Source of the DNA: Agarophyton chilense
Lineage: Eukaryota; Rhodophyta; Florideophyceae; Gracilariales; Gracilariaceae
NCBI GenBank assembly: GCA_030374765.1
Contig: JARGXX010000129.1
Location: forward strand, 434,001-498,000
Reading direction: 5' to 3'
DNA length: 64,000 nt
Part shown: positions 53,347-63,747 of the stretch, in pieces
Layout: each line of letters opens with the position of its first letter
How positions within the stretch are numbered: position 1 is the first letter of the stretch
Program-made: the position numbers and the translations under genes
Notes under the pieces: generated by a model
What the model was told of the DNA's origin: nothing
Seen by the model: only the letters and a program-made list of their open reading frames with translations
The model's database searches: none

Positions 53347-54466
53347 GGAAAAAAGTCGCACATCGCAGCGATATGAAATTTTTGGATCAGCTGGGAAAAG
53401 AATGTTACAGCTCAAACCTACAGAGTGCGAAAGTTTTTGCAGATAGCTTGTGGACTGACAGTTATGGTGAGAAATTCTTTTCACTTGTGTTTTGCACTGC
53501 TCAGAGCATCAATGCTCCACACTATGTAATTAGAATATGGTGAAGAGGGCGGCACGAAAATTTCGACCAAACAGCTGAGTTACCGTTCTGCAAGATGTGT
53601 GTTAGCGGCAACAATCAGCAGCTGAAACATGGGAAAGGTCTTTAACAATGTACAAAGCCTTTGTAGTGGTTACCTAGGTTCCTTTCCGTAAAACTGTCTT
53701 TACTGGCATGAGAACGAAGCCAGTTCCCGCATTCTCGATGTTTGCGCAATGAATAATCCTCTGAGCAAGGTGGAAGTCAGAAGCCTTCGGAATTTGGGGA
53801 ACTGTACATACCTCAAAACTCATGGGCAGTAAGCCGTTTCAAAAAAGTAAGTTACAAACCCAGTGTGTAGTGGAGTTGGGGGGAGAGGGAATGGTGCAGA
53901 AGACAAGATAATCGCCCCACATGTGGCGCTGGGAGATCCCACACAAAAATGGCCATTAGTAAAGAGTACAGTATTGATCCTGTCTCTCAAAAAACGCCAG
54001 CTTCTCCGTTGCGCAGAGATCTGAGCAAATACTTTTATGTGTTGCAATAGCTACAATTGCCATGTGATGGCAATCCCAGAAATGCAATCCGACATTGCTC
54101 ATCTTCATCAGGATTGCAATTAGAAGATAGATAGTCCTTTTCCAAACAAGTTTCCCAGCAGATCGCAAGATGGCAACCAGTCATATTCACACTCAGTTTT
54201 AGTTCAACTGAGTGTACCCTTGGTACACTATCGTACTACATTCATACGAACATTTTCTTTGAGTAAATCCTCTGAAGTTGTGTTTTTTTAGTTTCTTTAT
54301 ACTTGATACACCCACTGCTATAGTTTTTGGATCACGCATCCAATGAAAGCTACGACAGCCCTCACATCTAAACTTTGGGGGTTGGTTGTCAACATGTGGG
54401 GAGGATTGGTTGTCTAAGGTACAAAGGTAGCAATCTACCTGGCTAGTGCACGCGGAACTGATATCC
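53347..54466. other. Intergenic region between convergent genes
   Basis: 3' flanks of the transporter and of the SHPRH-like gene. No gene is seen. Small perfect inverted repeats lie at 54191-54196/54208-54213 (ACTCAG/CTGAGT) and 54211-54218/54222-54229 (AGTGTACC/GGTACACT); they could shape transcript ends. Confidence 0.5.
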
Positions 54467-57400
54467 TTACTGGCTGCTTCTGGGCAGAGAATCATGTCCT
54501 GAGACCTGTACAGACCTAATGCTCTGTATCACATCGTTCAGATCTACTACGGCCTCCTCAGAAGTATTTCTGTCCACCCGGTATTTGTTTCCTAGCTCCA
54601 AAATTCTTTCTTCGATAGTGTTGCGAACAATCACACGGTGAACATAAGTCTCCCTGGTCTGACCAATTCGATGAACTCGCCCCACAGCTTGGGCTTCAAG
54701 AGCAATTTGCAGGGATGGCTCGACTAAAACAACGTGACTTGCCTCTGTAAGATTCAGACCTGCACCTGCCTTTCGAAGCGGCAGCAAAATAACGTTCCGT
54801 ATATTTGAACTCTTAAAGTCGTCGACAATTACGGCGAATGCTACTGATGATTTTGCTTGATCACCATCGCAGAAGGGGATATTGTTCCTTTCTAGAGACA
54901 AACGAACCAGATTTAGAACTTCAGACCACTCCGAGAAGATGAGCACTTTTTCATCGTCATTGCGATTCCAGATAGACCGCAAAAGTCTGATTAGGGCTGT
55001 CGCCTTGGCACCGAACTGACCCATAACTTCTATTTCCGCGTTGTAGAATGAAGAAGGTTTCCCAATTTGATCTTCGTCGCCATCAGCTTTCGTTTCTACA
55101 GGACCAGGTGACCCTTGATTCGCTGCTTTTTGAAGAGAAAGAATTTCAGAATCTTCTTGCGGAATGGATGAACTTGGCCCCGTCCGCCTTCTTTTCCTTG
55201 CAGGATCTTGTGATGTCGATGTAAAACTGATTTCATCAACAAAGCATCTAGTTCGACACTGGGGGCATTGAATTGAATTTGCACTCGACCTCAAATTCTT
55301 ATTCGTAATCATGCCCAATGCACATTCGCAACAGAAAAGGTGTGCGCATGGAAAAACGGCTAGACTTGAAAGCGTATCCGAACCCCCAAGACATATCGGA
55401 CATGATTGGAAATTCTCGATCTCGGTCTTTCCCTGGTCACTTGAAGCGCTGCCTTCAACACCTTTCCTCAAAGACTTCAAATACGCGAGGCGACCTCTTG
55501 TGTTTTGAAAAGAAAGCTCTGCAACACGTCTTTCACTTTGAAATTCCACTAGCATATGATTCAGCCGGTGACGTGGGATCCTATGCCGCAATTCAAGCTC
55601 TGTGAGATGAGAAGGATCGGCCTTTGCATCTAAAACAGACATTCTCATCTGAGCCATTTTGATTTCATCAAGTCTCGCCAGCAACGAACGTTGGGCTTCA
55701 AACATTGCTTTGGCGTCCTTGTGCTCTTCTTTAATGGTGCTGAGACGCTCGAACCATTCATTTGTCTGATCCGTCATGACAAGATCCTTCTGTTTGCGAA
55801 CGACTGCAGCCAAAGCAAGAAGAATCACTTCAATCTCGCCCTGATACAAAATTCTGCTGCTGTTGGACTGAAATCGGGACGCCCTACCCCGTGAATGGAA
55901 TGTTCCCTTCACAACGGCTTCCACATCGATGCCTTCAGAGGTTTCTTTCTCCTGCGATTGATCAGCATTTGTCTCAAATTCGTCGTCTTTTCTTTCGCGG
56001 AGAGAATAAACATTTTTCTCTACGTTCGTTATAAGATTCTCCGCTCGACAGTGGCTGCATTTTGGACCTCTCCCATGATCGCGGCAATTGCTACAATAAC
56101 CAGACTCGGACACATCTTCTTCTGTAGGCTCTCGAGCTCCAGGAAGTTGCAAAAGTACGTTTCTAAAGGCCAGTCTTGCCTCTTGTATCTCTCTCAAACC
56201 CTCCGAAATGACCCTCGCAAGAGCATTGAGATTGTGAAGTCTCGTAGCGATAGTGTTGACCTTTGTTACCTCTCCTGCTAATACATCCGTGAGACGCTGC
56301 ACCATCTTATCAACAAAGGCTGTGTCTTTACCTTCCTCAACAAGAACTGCAAGACCAATCTCCCACCATTGAGTTTTCATGGATTTCTGCTTCTGACGGA
56401 CTTCACCCGCGCTGGCCTTCAGGTTGGCGTCGGATACATAGACACTGGCCTCTGCATCGTCAACATCTATTGCGATTACTTTGGAGATGTGGCCATTGAC
56501 CAAAACCTCAGCACCGGAACCTGACATTGAATCAATCAGCATGAGTGGAGTCTCACCGAGTTTTGAGAATTTTGCATTGTACGTTGCCGTAGCTAGTTGC
56601 AGATTTGCCTGGGCTTCAGCAATGTACTTTTCTCTGAGGGCATCTACGTCTTTCGACAAATTCCCGTCCTGAACGGATTCCCCTACTTTTTTTAGTTCGT
56701 TCAGAGCGTCCCTGTCAATGGATGACGGTTTCTTCAGTTTTTGAAGATGTTGGCGGAAGTTGCTCACAGTTTGTAAGGCATCATTAAGGTTGAATTTGAC
56801 ATGCATAACCTGAATATCGTCCATCCTAACAATATCTTCGTTGCACTGTGCAAGGTGAAGTATGTCACGATACAATTGCACAGCTGAGATCAATCGGTCG
56901 ACGTTGCGGTTTCGAGCAGGACGGACAGAGAACTGAAGCAAGGAAATTGCGGCCTGCCCATTCATGCTCGCGACCAGATTCCGAAATTCTTCTTCGCATT
57001 CAACTTGGCTCTTGAGAAGAATAGATTCGAGTACTTCGTTCAGGTCGAGGGGACTTTTCGCCCTTCTTTCCGCCTCTTGCACGCAATTCTCTCGAGGCCT
57101 TTTGCTACTGCTTGCAACTGCGACAAGTCGTCTTCCAGAAGCGCCGATTCTGGGGTGGCAGCATGCTTGACGAAGCATGTGCAAAAGGTTCACGGACGCG
57201 GCATCTGCTCTTCGGGTTGAAGTAAGTTGATGGACATGGTCTTGCAAAGTGTTGTAATGGTACTTCTCAACAGGGCCAAGAAGAGTGTGAACAACCTCAA
57301 AGTTGCGCCTTGGTATGTTCAACTCGGTGAGTTGCACGTCATACATCCGGGTGCGCCACATTATGCTGCGAAGAATTCGGGCAACTCGGTTTTGATCCTC

Positions 57401-59452
57401 TTCGTAAGGGGAGGTCCTCAGAAGAGAAACCCAATTTGTGTTTTCAGTTGAGTCTTCAAGATTCAGAAGTCGAAGCATCGGTACTACATCACAGAGATCG
57501 GTAGACATTGGAGTTCCCGTGACACACCACTTGTACGTTGCACGAATGTACGACGCCATTTCGGCAACCTGTGAGTAACTATTGGAACCAGCGCCAAGCA
57601 TTTGAGACTCGTCCAGCGCGACGCGATGCCAGTGCACACCGAGTAGAGGAACTGGCAGGGGAAAGTACTTGCGTTCAAACCGACGTGAATTACGTGGTTT
57701 CCGGATAGAGTTGACTACATTGACGTCAGCCCGCAGAGCATCGTACGTGGTAAGCACAACATCAGCTTCTTGCAAAACTTGCTGTGGGATATAGCCGCTG
57801 ATTCGAAGGCCTTGGAAAACTACAACGTTTAAAGCATCTCGAACGTGCTTTTCTATCTCAGTTTTCCATTGTATGAGTAGAGCAGTGGGAATAATTATGA
57901 GAGTAGCTTTGGACTTTGGCATTTCTGTTTCCCGAATGTCATCTTTTGACAGCGAGTAGAGGTAATCGATACAAGCAGGACAAACGTAGTCCTTTTTTGC
58001 GGCGTTTGAGCCTTTTACGCAATCACGGTGAGCTGTGCGACCGCAGTCCACACAGCGACAAACGGGGTGTTCGGTAGATTGGGAGGCTGCACGACAGATG
58101 CCGTCGCACACGGGGCATATACGGCTGCGAGACGGACTACATCGCTTCCTGATATGGATTTCTGCGGCGTCTCTCGTATTGCATAGGACCAGCTGCATGA
58201 GTTCGACAGTTTTGCCGAGACCCATCTCGTCGCACAAAAGGCCTCCAAACGCTCCGGGTACTGAACGGTTTCGTGGATCATTCAACGGACCTAGACATAT
58301 GGCGCCTTCAAAGACGTCGAATACAGCGTGTGCCTCAGTGGTGAGATGATTGAGTGCTGCTTGCTCACGGAAAAATTGGTTGTTGGAGAGTTGATTGGCA
58401 AGATGCCATTCCACAAAGCGCTGGGATTTGGGTGGACGGAGCTCTCTCGAAAGCATCCACGCCACGGCGCGTTGTTGATACGGACGCAACGTTACATTGA
58501 GAGCGGTGGTGTGGCGTACTTGCTCAAGAAAGGGGACAAAATGGTGCTGGTCGGTGTCGCTTTTAGTGCGTCGAATTGCTTGATAAACCCATTGCTTTGT
58601 GTAGGACGGGGTTTCTAGCGGGGCAATACGAGCCCCAGCGTGGGCATGGATAAGCCACCTCGCCAGCCGCACACTGAGTGAAGCCAGCGCATTCTCGGTT
58701 AACGTGGGTTGACTTGGAGGATGATACCAAATTTGTAAAGCGTCGATATCAGACACGTATTGAAGAGTTACATGCTGCGCCAGTATGAGAGACATCAGCG
58801 CGAGTGGGGTGGAATGGGCATGCGTGTGAATATTGTAGAGGTTGAACTGATTTTGCGGCGAAGCAGGCTTGACGACGGCCACGGTGAACAGGGCGTCGTT
58901 GGGTTCATTGGGTGGGAGACACGGAGAATCAGAGTGTTCTCTAAACGCCTTGGGCGGAGTTCGAGAGATGATCTTTCCAGAGGGCCCAATCATTCGGTAC
59001 GGTTCATGGTGGCACGCGAGAACGACAGGCGCGTCAATGCGTTGATGGCGAAAGGAGGCAAGCTCATCGGCAGGGAAATTGAGATATCTTTGCAATGAAT
59101 GATGGGTGATAGAAATGGATTCATGTTCGAGAAGGCTCAGTTGGTACAGGCAAGCAACGGTACGACCGCTGGCGCAAGGTGGAAGCCGATCGGCGCGTTT
59201 GAATGCGGCGGTCGCGGGCGGGTTGTACACAACGTGGCGACGGGCCTTTCGCGTCGTGGTGGACGCCGCTCGGGAACGGGGCCCACCGGGCAGCGGCTGC
59301 GGAAAGCGAATGGGCGGAGTAGTCTTCGAACGCGGCATTTCGTCGAGAACGAAGCGCGTCAGCAAAAGACGCGGGTGAGCCGACGCGACGGCGCATCGGG
59401 CGCTGCTGCGACCATGTGGCAGAGATAAGCGCCGACTCGGCACAGAACGCAT
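54467..59452 (-). CDS. SHPRH: SHPRH-like SNF2 helicase/E3 ubiquitin ligase with PHD and RING fingers
   Basis: 1661 aa, no intron. SNF2-family ATPase of the SHPRH/Rad5 type, a nuclear protein that in other species polyubiquitinates PCNA in DNA-damage tolerance. Seen in order: N-terminal basic region; SNF2 motif Ia region (RPYQQRAVAWM, residue ~323); Walker A DEMGLGKT (408-415); an inserted PHD-type Cys/His cluster (CPVCDGIC ... CVDCGRTAHRDC ... CPAC, 446-494); Walker B-type DESQ (614-617); CVTGTP (643); a long helical insert (750-1340) with a CxxC...CxxC cluster (1120-1135); C3HC4 RING (CPICLGG ... CAHLFCCEC ... CPQC, 1351-1399); helicase-C motifs (VLIFSEW; GAGLNL; QAVGRVHRIGQTRET). This nested PHD/RING order defines SHPRH. 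The linker histone H15 domain of animal SHPRH is not evident. Start at 59452 by first ATG; the Met at residue 39 (59338) is an alternative. Confidence 0.93.
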   Translation of the reverse strand: MRSVPSRRLSLPHGRSSARCAVASAHPRLLLTRFVLDEMPRSKTTPPIRFPQPLPGGPRSRAASTTTRKARRHVVYNPPATAAFKRADRLPPCASGRTVACLYQLSLLEHESISITHHSLQRYLNFPADELASFRHQRIDAPVVLACHHEPYRMIGPSGKIISRTPPKAFREHSDSPCLPPNEPNDALFTVAVVKPASPQNQFNLYNIHTHAHSTPLALMSLILAQHVTLQYVSDIDALQIWYHPPSQPTLTENALASLSVRLARWLIHAHAGARIAPLETPSYTKQWVYQAIRRTKSDTDQHHFVPFLEQVRHTTALNVTLRPYQQRAVAWMLSRELRPPKSQRFVEWHLANQLSNNQFFREQAALNHLTTEAHAVFDVFEGAICLGPLNDPRNRSVPGAFGGLLCDEMGLGKTVELMQLVLCNTRDAAEIHIRKRCSPSRSRICPVCDGICRAASQSTEHPVCRCVDCGRTAHRDCVKGSNAAKKDYVCPACIDYLYSLSKDDIRETEMPKSKATLIIIPTALLIQWKTEIEKHVRDALNVVVFQGLRISGYIPQQVLQEADVVLTTYDALRADVNVVNSIRKPRNSRRFERKYFPLPVPLLGVHWHRVALDESQMLGAGSNSYSQVAEMASYIRATYKWCVTGTPMSTDLCDVVPMLRLLNLEDSTENTNWVSLLRTSPYEEDQNRVARILRSIMWRTRMYDVQLTELNIPRRNFEVVHTLLGPVEKYHYNTLQDHVHQLTSTRRADAASVNLLHMLRQACCHPRIGASGRRLVAVASSSKRPRENCVQEAERRAKSPLDLNEVLESILLKSQVECEEEFRNLVASMNGQAAISLLQFSVRPARNRNVDRLISAVQLYRDILHLAQCNEDIVRMDDIQVMHVKFNLNDALQTVSNFRQHLQKLKKPSSIDRDALNELKKVGESVQDGNLSKDVDALREKYIAEAQANLQLATATYNAKFSKLGETPLMLIDSMSGSGAEVLVNGHISKVIAIDVDDAEASVYVSDANLKASAGEVRQKQKSMKTQWWEIGLAVLVEEGKDTAFVDKMVQRLTDVLAGEVTKVNTIATRLHNLNALARVISEGLREIQEARLAFRNVLLQLPGAREPTEEDVSESGYCSNCRDHGRGPKCSHCRAENLITNVEKNVYSLRERKDDEFETNADQSQEKETSEGIDVEAVVKGTFHSRGRASRFQSNSSRILYQGEIEVILLALAAVVRKQKDLVMTDQTNEWFERLSTIKEEHKDAKAMFEAQRSLLARLDEIKMAQMRMSVLDAKADPSHLTELELRHRIPRHRLNHMLVEFQSERRVAELSFQNTRGRLAYLKSLRKGVEGSASSDQGKTEIENFQSCPICLGGSDTLSSLAVFPCAHLFCCECALGMITNKNLRSSANSIQCPQCRTRCFVDEISFTSTSQDPARKRRRTGPSSSIPQEDSEILSLQKAANQGSPGPVETKADGDEDQIGKPSSFYNAEIEVMGQFGAKATALIRLLRSIWNRNDDEKVLIFSEWSEVLNLVRLSLERNNIPFCDGDQAKSSVAFAVIVDDFKSSNIRNVILLPLRKAGAGLNLTEASHVVLVEPSLQIALEAQAVGRVHRIGQTRETYVHRVIVRNTIEERILELGNKYRVDRNTSEEAVVDLNDVIQSIRSVQVSGHDSLPRSSQ

Positions 59453-59599
59453 TCAAATTGGTTAAAGTTCAAGAGCGTGCGCAAAAGCCACGTAGCGACG
59501 CGCTGCCGCACTGTATTATCATGTACTACAGGTCCAACGCTTGGGTGAAAAAAGTCAAACTACGATATATCATCAGGTTAGCTAATCCCATGCAAGGTA

Positions 59600-60884
59600 C
59601 AGTGCGTTTCAAAAACATATCCCTTTACAAAAACTGCACCAAAAGGCATTTCACGTACTGTAGAGCACATTTCACAACAAATAAAAACCATAAGTCAATA
59701 ACGTTTCAGAAGTATATACTTTATACAATCATCAGCTCAGTTATGGCTCGTGGCCCGCCTCTGACACGTTCTGAACAGCTGCAAATTATGGAATTAGTAG
59801 GTCAGAGTATGATTGCAGCAGATATAGCCCGAAAAATCAGGCGCAGTCCAAAAACAATCAGCAACTTCATAAAATACCCCTCTACACTTAGAATAAAGCG
59901 TTCAACTGGCCGTCATAGGTCCCTATTCCAGGTCGTTAAGCGTGGAAGTAAGCAAAAACTATGCCGTAACACTTCATCTTGCAGAAAAAAATGTCAAACC
60001 TCTATATTTGTCTTTTTCAAAATTATCTATATAGCGTGAAGCTAACAGGCAAACTATGTTCTAGTACACCAAAATAGAGAAACATTTTTTTATAAGATAA
60101 TCACAAGAAAAATTGTGTGAAATGGTTTTCCCAAAAGGCTTATTGAAAAAAATGGAATAATTTTATCTTTTCCGACGAAAAAAGTCAAACATTGAGTGTC
60201 CAGATTGTTAAAAATTTTACTGGCATAATTTTTGAAAAAAGAAGAATTTGTGACAAGGCATTCAGAAGGAGCATCAGTAATGGTTTGGGCTATAATTTCT
60301 ACTATAGTAGCAACTGATAAAGCTTTTCTGAAACTACTATGAACTCTGAGAAGTATGCTAAGGTTCTAAAAAACTATCTTCTACCTTTTTCATACTGTAT
60401 GCATGGGGAAGAATTCATTTTTCAGCACGGTAATGCACCTGTGCATAATTTTAACTCTATGGAACAATTATTTAGTTGTCTGAATTTATTAGTTATGAAA
60501 TGGCCTGTGCGCTCTCCTGAACTCAACGCTATCGAAAAAAATTTTGGAATGTTGGCCCGAATGGTTTATGGGCAAGAAAGAAAGCTTGATATAGCTTTTG
60601 ATTAAACAAATTATATCAAAGATTGCTGAGAAAAGATTGACTGTAATGCTATCAATCCTTTTATGTAATAAATTCAAAAGTGTTTCATAGGTGTTATACA
60701 GAATAAAAGAGCAAAAACAAACTACTGAAGTCGGGTTAGAATAAAAAAGGTGCAATAAATGTTAGGTTTTTGAAACAGTATTTTTACTTCAAATTTTTTT
60801 CACACTGATGTTATTAGTTGTATTGTAGCCAAAACCTCAATTTTTGGAAAATTTGCGCGAGGGATATGGTTTTAAAACAAATTT
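59600..60884 (+). mobile_element. Tc1/mariner-type element with decayed transposase, next to the SHPRH 5' end
   Basis: Flanked by TA (59598-59599, 60885-60886). Outer ends CAGTGCGTTTCAAAAACA (left) and, reversed, AAATTTGTTTTAAAACCA (right) continue into ATATCCC on both sides (about 17 of 24 bases match). Inner repeats near 59698 and 60760 give an IR/DR layout like the element at 48639. It starts about 150 bp before the SHPRH start codon, so it may lie in that gene's promoter. Confidence 0.82.
59743..60604 (+). pseudogene. Tc1-family transposase (decayed)
   Basis: N-terminal paired-type helix-turn-helix (LTRSEQLQIMELVGQSMIAA, then SPKTISNFI), a central FIFSDEK-like region near 60155 (first catalytic Asp), and a C-terminal block (MNSEKYAKVLKNYLLPF, FIFQHGNAPVH, WPVRSPELNAIEKNFG), which holds the second Asp position (here in HGNAPVH, usually DNAPVH) and the last catalytic residue (PELNAIEK). 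Frames change at about 60040-60340 and stops are present. The usual Asp of DNAPVH is Gly here (HGNAP), so the enzyme is dead even in its best-kept part. Confidence 0.85.
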
Positions 60885-60987
60885 TACATCATTACCCACC
60901 ACCAGCGTGAATAGAGTGCTTACGAAAGTGCACATTTTTTGGCAGGACAAGCGAATGTGCCTCATTGACCTACACACATAAAGGCAC

Positions 60988-61353
60988 TTGCCGACTCACA
61001 TCCCTTCTCCACAGCCAATTTCGCCAAAACAACAGGCAGCCGTGAGTACGAGTGGCTCCCCTCGTAGACTTCGGCAGCGTAAAGAGCCATGCGACAAAAT
61101 AACTACGGCATCGGCGAAGCCATCCGGCGCAAACGGCGACGCAAGCACCTCATGTACAAAACCTCTTCTTTTCGATGAAGACAAAAACTTGCTCCATCTC
61201 AGTCCACGCCGAGACTATAGCGCAAAAAAGGACGTTTGCCGCATCTGGATGCGTTCTCAAATTATATCGTTTACCTGCTTCAACATCAACCTGCTCACCA
61301 AGAAAAAATGTTTGCGCCAATTTCACTTCCGATTGCGTAAAATTCAAACGGTT
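60988..61353 (+). repeat. Dispersed coding-type repeat, copy 2, cut by a solo LTR
   Basis: Matches 31690-31995 on the opposite strand. The best frame (STSGSPRRLRQRKEPC, AKPSGANGDAS, then SFTCFNINLLTKKKC) runs directly into the LTR at 61354, so the LTR may have been inserted in it. Function unknown. Confidence 0.55.
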
Positions 61354-62241
61354 TGTAGGACAACGCTTGGAGCGGAGACACCACGAAGATGTTCGGGATC
61401 TTTCTCTCTTGAGAGACACGCCTCAAGCGGAGGAGACGCGTCCCAGCGAAGCACAGAAACAGAGCCACTCTGGAAAGGCACGACGGAGTCGGGTGTAAGA
61501 CCGAGGCCAATCCAGCGGGATATACCTAGAGTGTTTAGGTGGGCACGGCACAGTCCGGGGTGTGACCAATTCTAGGCGGGGCTGTATCACGGCGATTGTC
61601 GGAAAAGGAGCGAGGAAACAGTCGTATGAGGGGGACAAGCGGGGTGAGTGAGGCGGCCACTCACGAGAGCCGAAAAGGAGAACAAGAGAAAAACGGGGGC
61701 CAAACCCTATACAGGGGCGAGACTACGACAAGTTTCGGCTATTAAATATGAACCCACGGTGGTGGTAGAACTCTGATCGACAGAGGGGTGGATGAACTAA
61801 AGTGCGACGGACGCTCACGCAGTATGCGGTGAAGACGCGCCGAAGGCGAAAAGTTCAGAGCCAAGACCCCCTCCTTGGGATCTCCCAAGAGGGTGTTTGC
61901 TGGGGAGCAGTGCTCAACCTCCTAAGTAGTGTGGCGCGCGGCCCCTGACAGTGGGCGCGAGCCCGAAAAATAGACACTAAATAGCGATAGCGTAGCTAAA
62001 TAAATACTAAAAAATACTAAATAATACTAACCATTAGGTAGAATCCGGGCTACAAGTGGCACGCCTCGCCATCGAGCGTCGGCATCCGTGCAGTCCACGT
62101 GTTCCACCAGTGTGCACCTCCGGTCCTAGCCGGGCGTCGGCACGCAATAGCGGTATAGCTTGTCATAGACCAAGCTAGTCCTCAAGCGAGCGAAATATCT
62201 AAGTCCTGGGAAGAAACCCCCTTGAAGGGCATTGCACTTCA
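61354..62241 (-). repeat. Solo LTR related to element B
   Basis: 888 bp, starts TGTAGGACAACG and ends GGGCATTGCACTTCA, parallel to TGTAGGACAATG and GACGTTGCTCTTCA in element B. Shared internal blocks include CTAAATA-rich sequence and an AAGTCC-GG motif near the end. Overall divergence is large. No gag-pol is attached. The flanks CGGTT and CTTTT do not match, so there is no clear target duplication. Confidence 0.7.
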
Positions 62242-62389
62242 CTTTTTGCTTGCTAACGGGCTTGGTGGAAGGGAGGATAAATTGTAATAGAAAGTATCGT
62301 GACCCTTTCACAGCTACAGCATTCTAATATGTCGCCTCGCCTACTCCGTAAGTTGGAAGGACATAAGAAACATTTTCTGGATGTGAGCT

Positions 62390-63106
62390 TTGGCAATTTG
62401 TGAAGTTTTTTGGGAGGCGGTGCACAGTTTTCGGAGCTTAAAAAAGCATTTGTTGGAGGACTTCCGCGGCGGTCTGATGAAACGAAAGAAAGCTGTGTAT
62501 GCGCAAGTTATTTGTGAAATGAAGTCAACCCTTGAAAACTCTGTAGGTTTTATTGACTGCACTGAAAATTAAATGAGCCCTCGCAGAGATGTTGGAGTGA
62601 ACCAACGCGCACGTTATTCCGGCTGTGAACGCATCCACTATCCTATTTATCAAACTGCTTCTATCCCAAAAGATCTGATGTTCCATCTGTGAATCCCGAA
62701 AGTGGGGCGCCGCTATGACATGACGCTGTATCGAGAGAGTTTAACAGAGGCATTGTTGCAGAACTTGTTTCTACAAAACAAGAGACAGTTTGACCCATAT
62801 GGAGACGCTGCTAACGTGTTAAGCCCTTGGCCGCAGGTTGAATTTAGCAGGATGGGTGCAACTCTTACGCTGCAGGCTTACAAGGAGGCTGTGAGAGTTG
62901 TGCAAGAAGCAATTTAGTGGGCTTACAACGATAAGAAGCAGTTCTTGTGCTTCCAAGACTTCAAACGGCAGTTGAAGGTGCGCCAAAATCCAATATCAGT
63001 GTTTAACAAGTCTTTCGAGTTGCAATGGAACATGACGTCGTGCATGACGCACGAGGGTCAAGCCGTTTTCTACTTCAGCTACGTTTCTCTTGCACTAAGC
63101 GAGTAA
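62390..63106 (+). pseudogene. PIF/Harbinger transposase, second locus (C-terminal two thirds)
   Basis: Frame held from 62390 to TAA 63104 with internal stops at 62570 (TAA), about 62690 (TGA) and 62915 (TAG) but no frameshift. Motifs: VGFIDCTEN (first Asp region), NQRARYSGCERIHYPIYQT, GRRYDMTLYRES (second Asp, GRRHD type), DPYGDAANVLSPW, then the final block AVRVVQEAI-stop-WAYND, where the stop falls at the catalytic Glu of the VEW motif. It differs from the copy split by element B. With the minus-strand protein at 63748 it forms the usual two-gene Harbinger layout. Confidence 0.82.
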
Positions 63107-63747
63107 CTCAACTCTACATAAATATATCTTGAATACTTTCCTGCCCTTCGAGGACGGAAGCTCGCCTACGGCGCTTAGAATGGAGAGCGCGCCACGAACC
63201 GTTGCGCATCGCACCATCGCTAGAATTCGGATGGCCCAAGAAGGGCGGGAAAGCCAGCACGACCCTACTGTACCTTTTTCACTAGGGCGCCCAGCACTAA
63301 TATCATCTGTCCACGCTAAGATAGTGGTTCACAGCAGTCTCCGCGATCCTTCACCGCGCGCTCCACCTCTAAATCCATACGATGCTCATCCAGAACAATA
63401 CATGGCGATTACTGCTCCTGTAGTCGTTGCTGCCGCTCTGCATCTCGTTCTTCTTTGCGTTGCTCAAAAGTGAAACGATCTGCTTCTATATTCAATCGAT
63501 TGCACTCTGTCTCTCTCCGCTCCACGGCTTGCTGGCTGATAAGATCTTCTTAGTCTTCTTCCGAGTCGACAAGACCAGGCGCACGGCGCCTGACATACTT
63601 CATGCGCGTGTTATTCGCTTCTTTTTTGTGCATTCTGTGCTTGCATCAGCTACATTTGTGTCAACGTCTTCGGCATCGTTTGTCCTTATCTCCTTCACGC
63701 GTATCGCTTTCCCAGCTTCTAAAAGACTTTGGTCCAACTCCGTTGCG
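63107..63747. other. Region between the two Harbinger genes
   Basis: Probably the rest of the minus-strand partner, degenerated: short Arg/Lys-rich pieces follow its TAA at 63748 in the same frame. No other gene is seen. Confidence 0.4.

Noticed and set aside
61354-62241. 5-bp target duplication around the solo LTR
   Set aside because: Flanks CGGTT and CTTTT differ; no shifted alternative matches.
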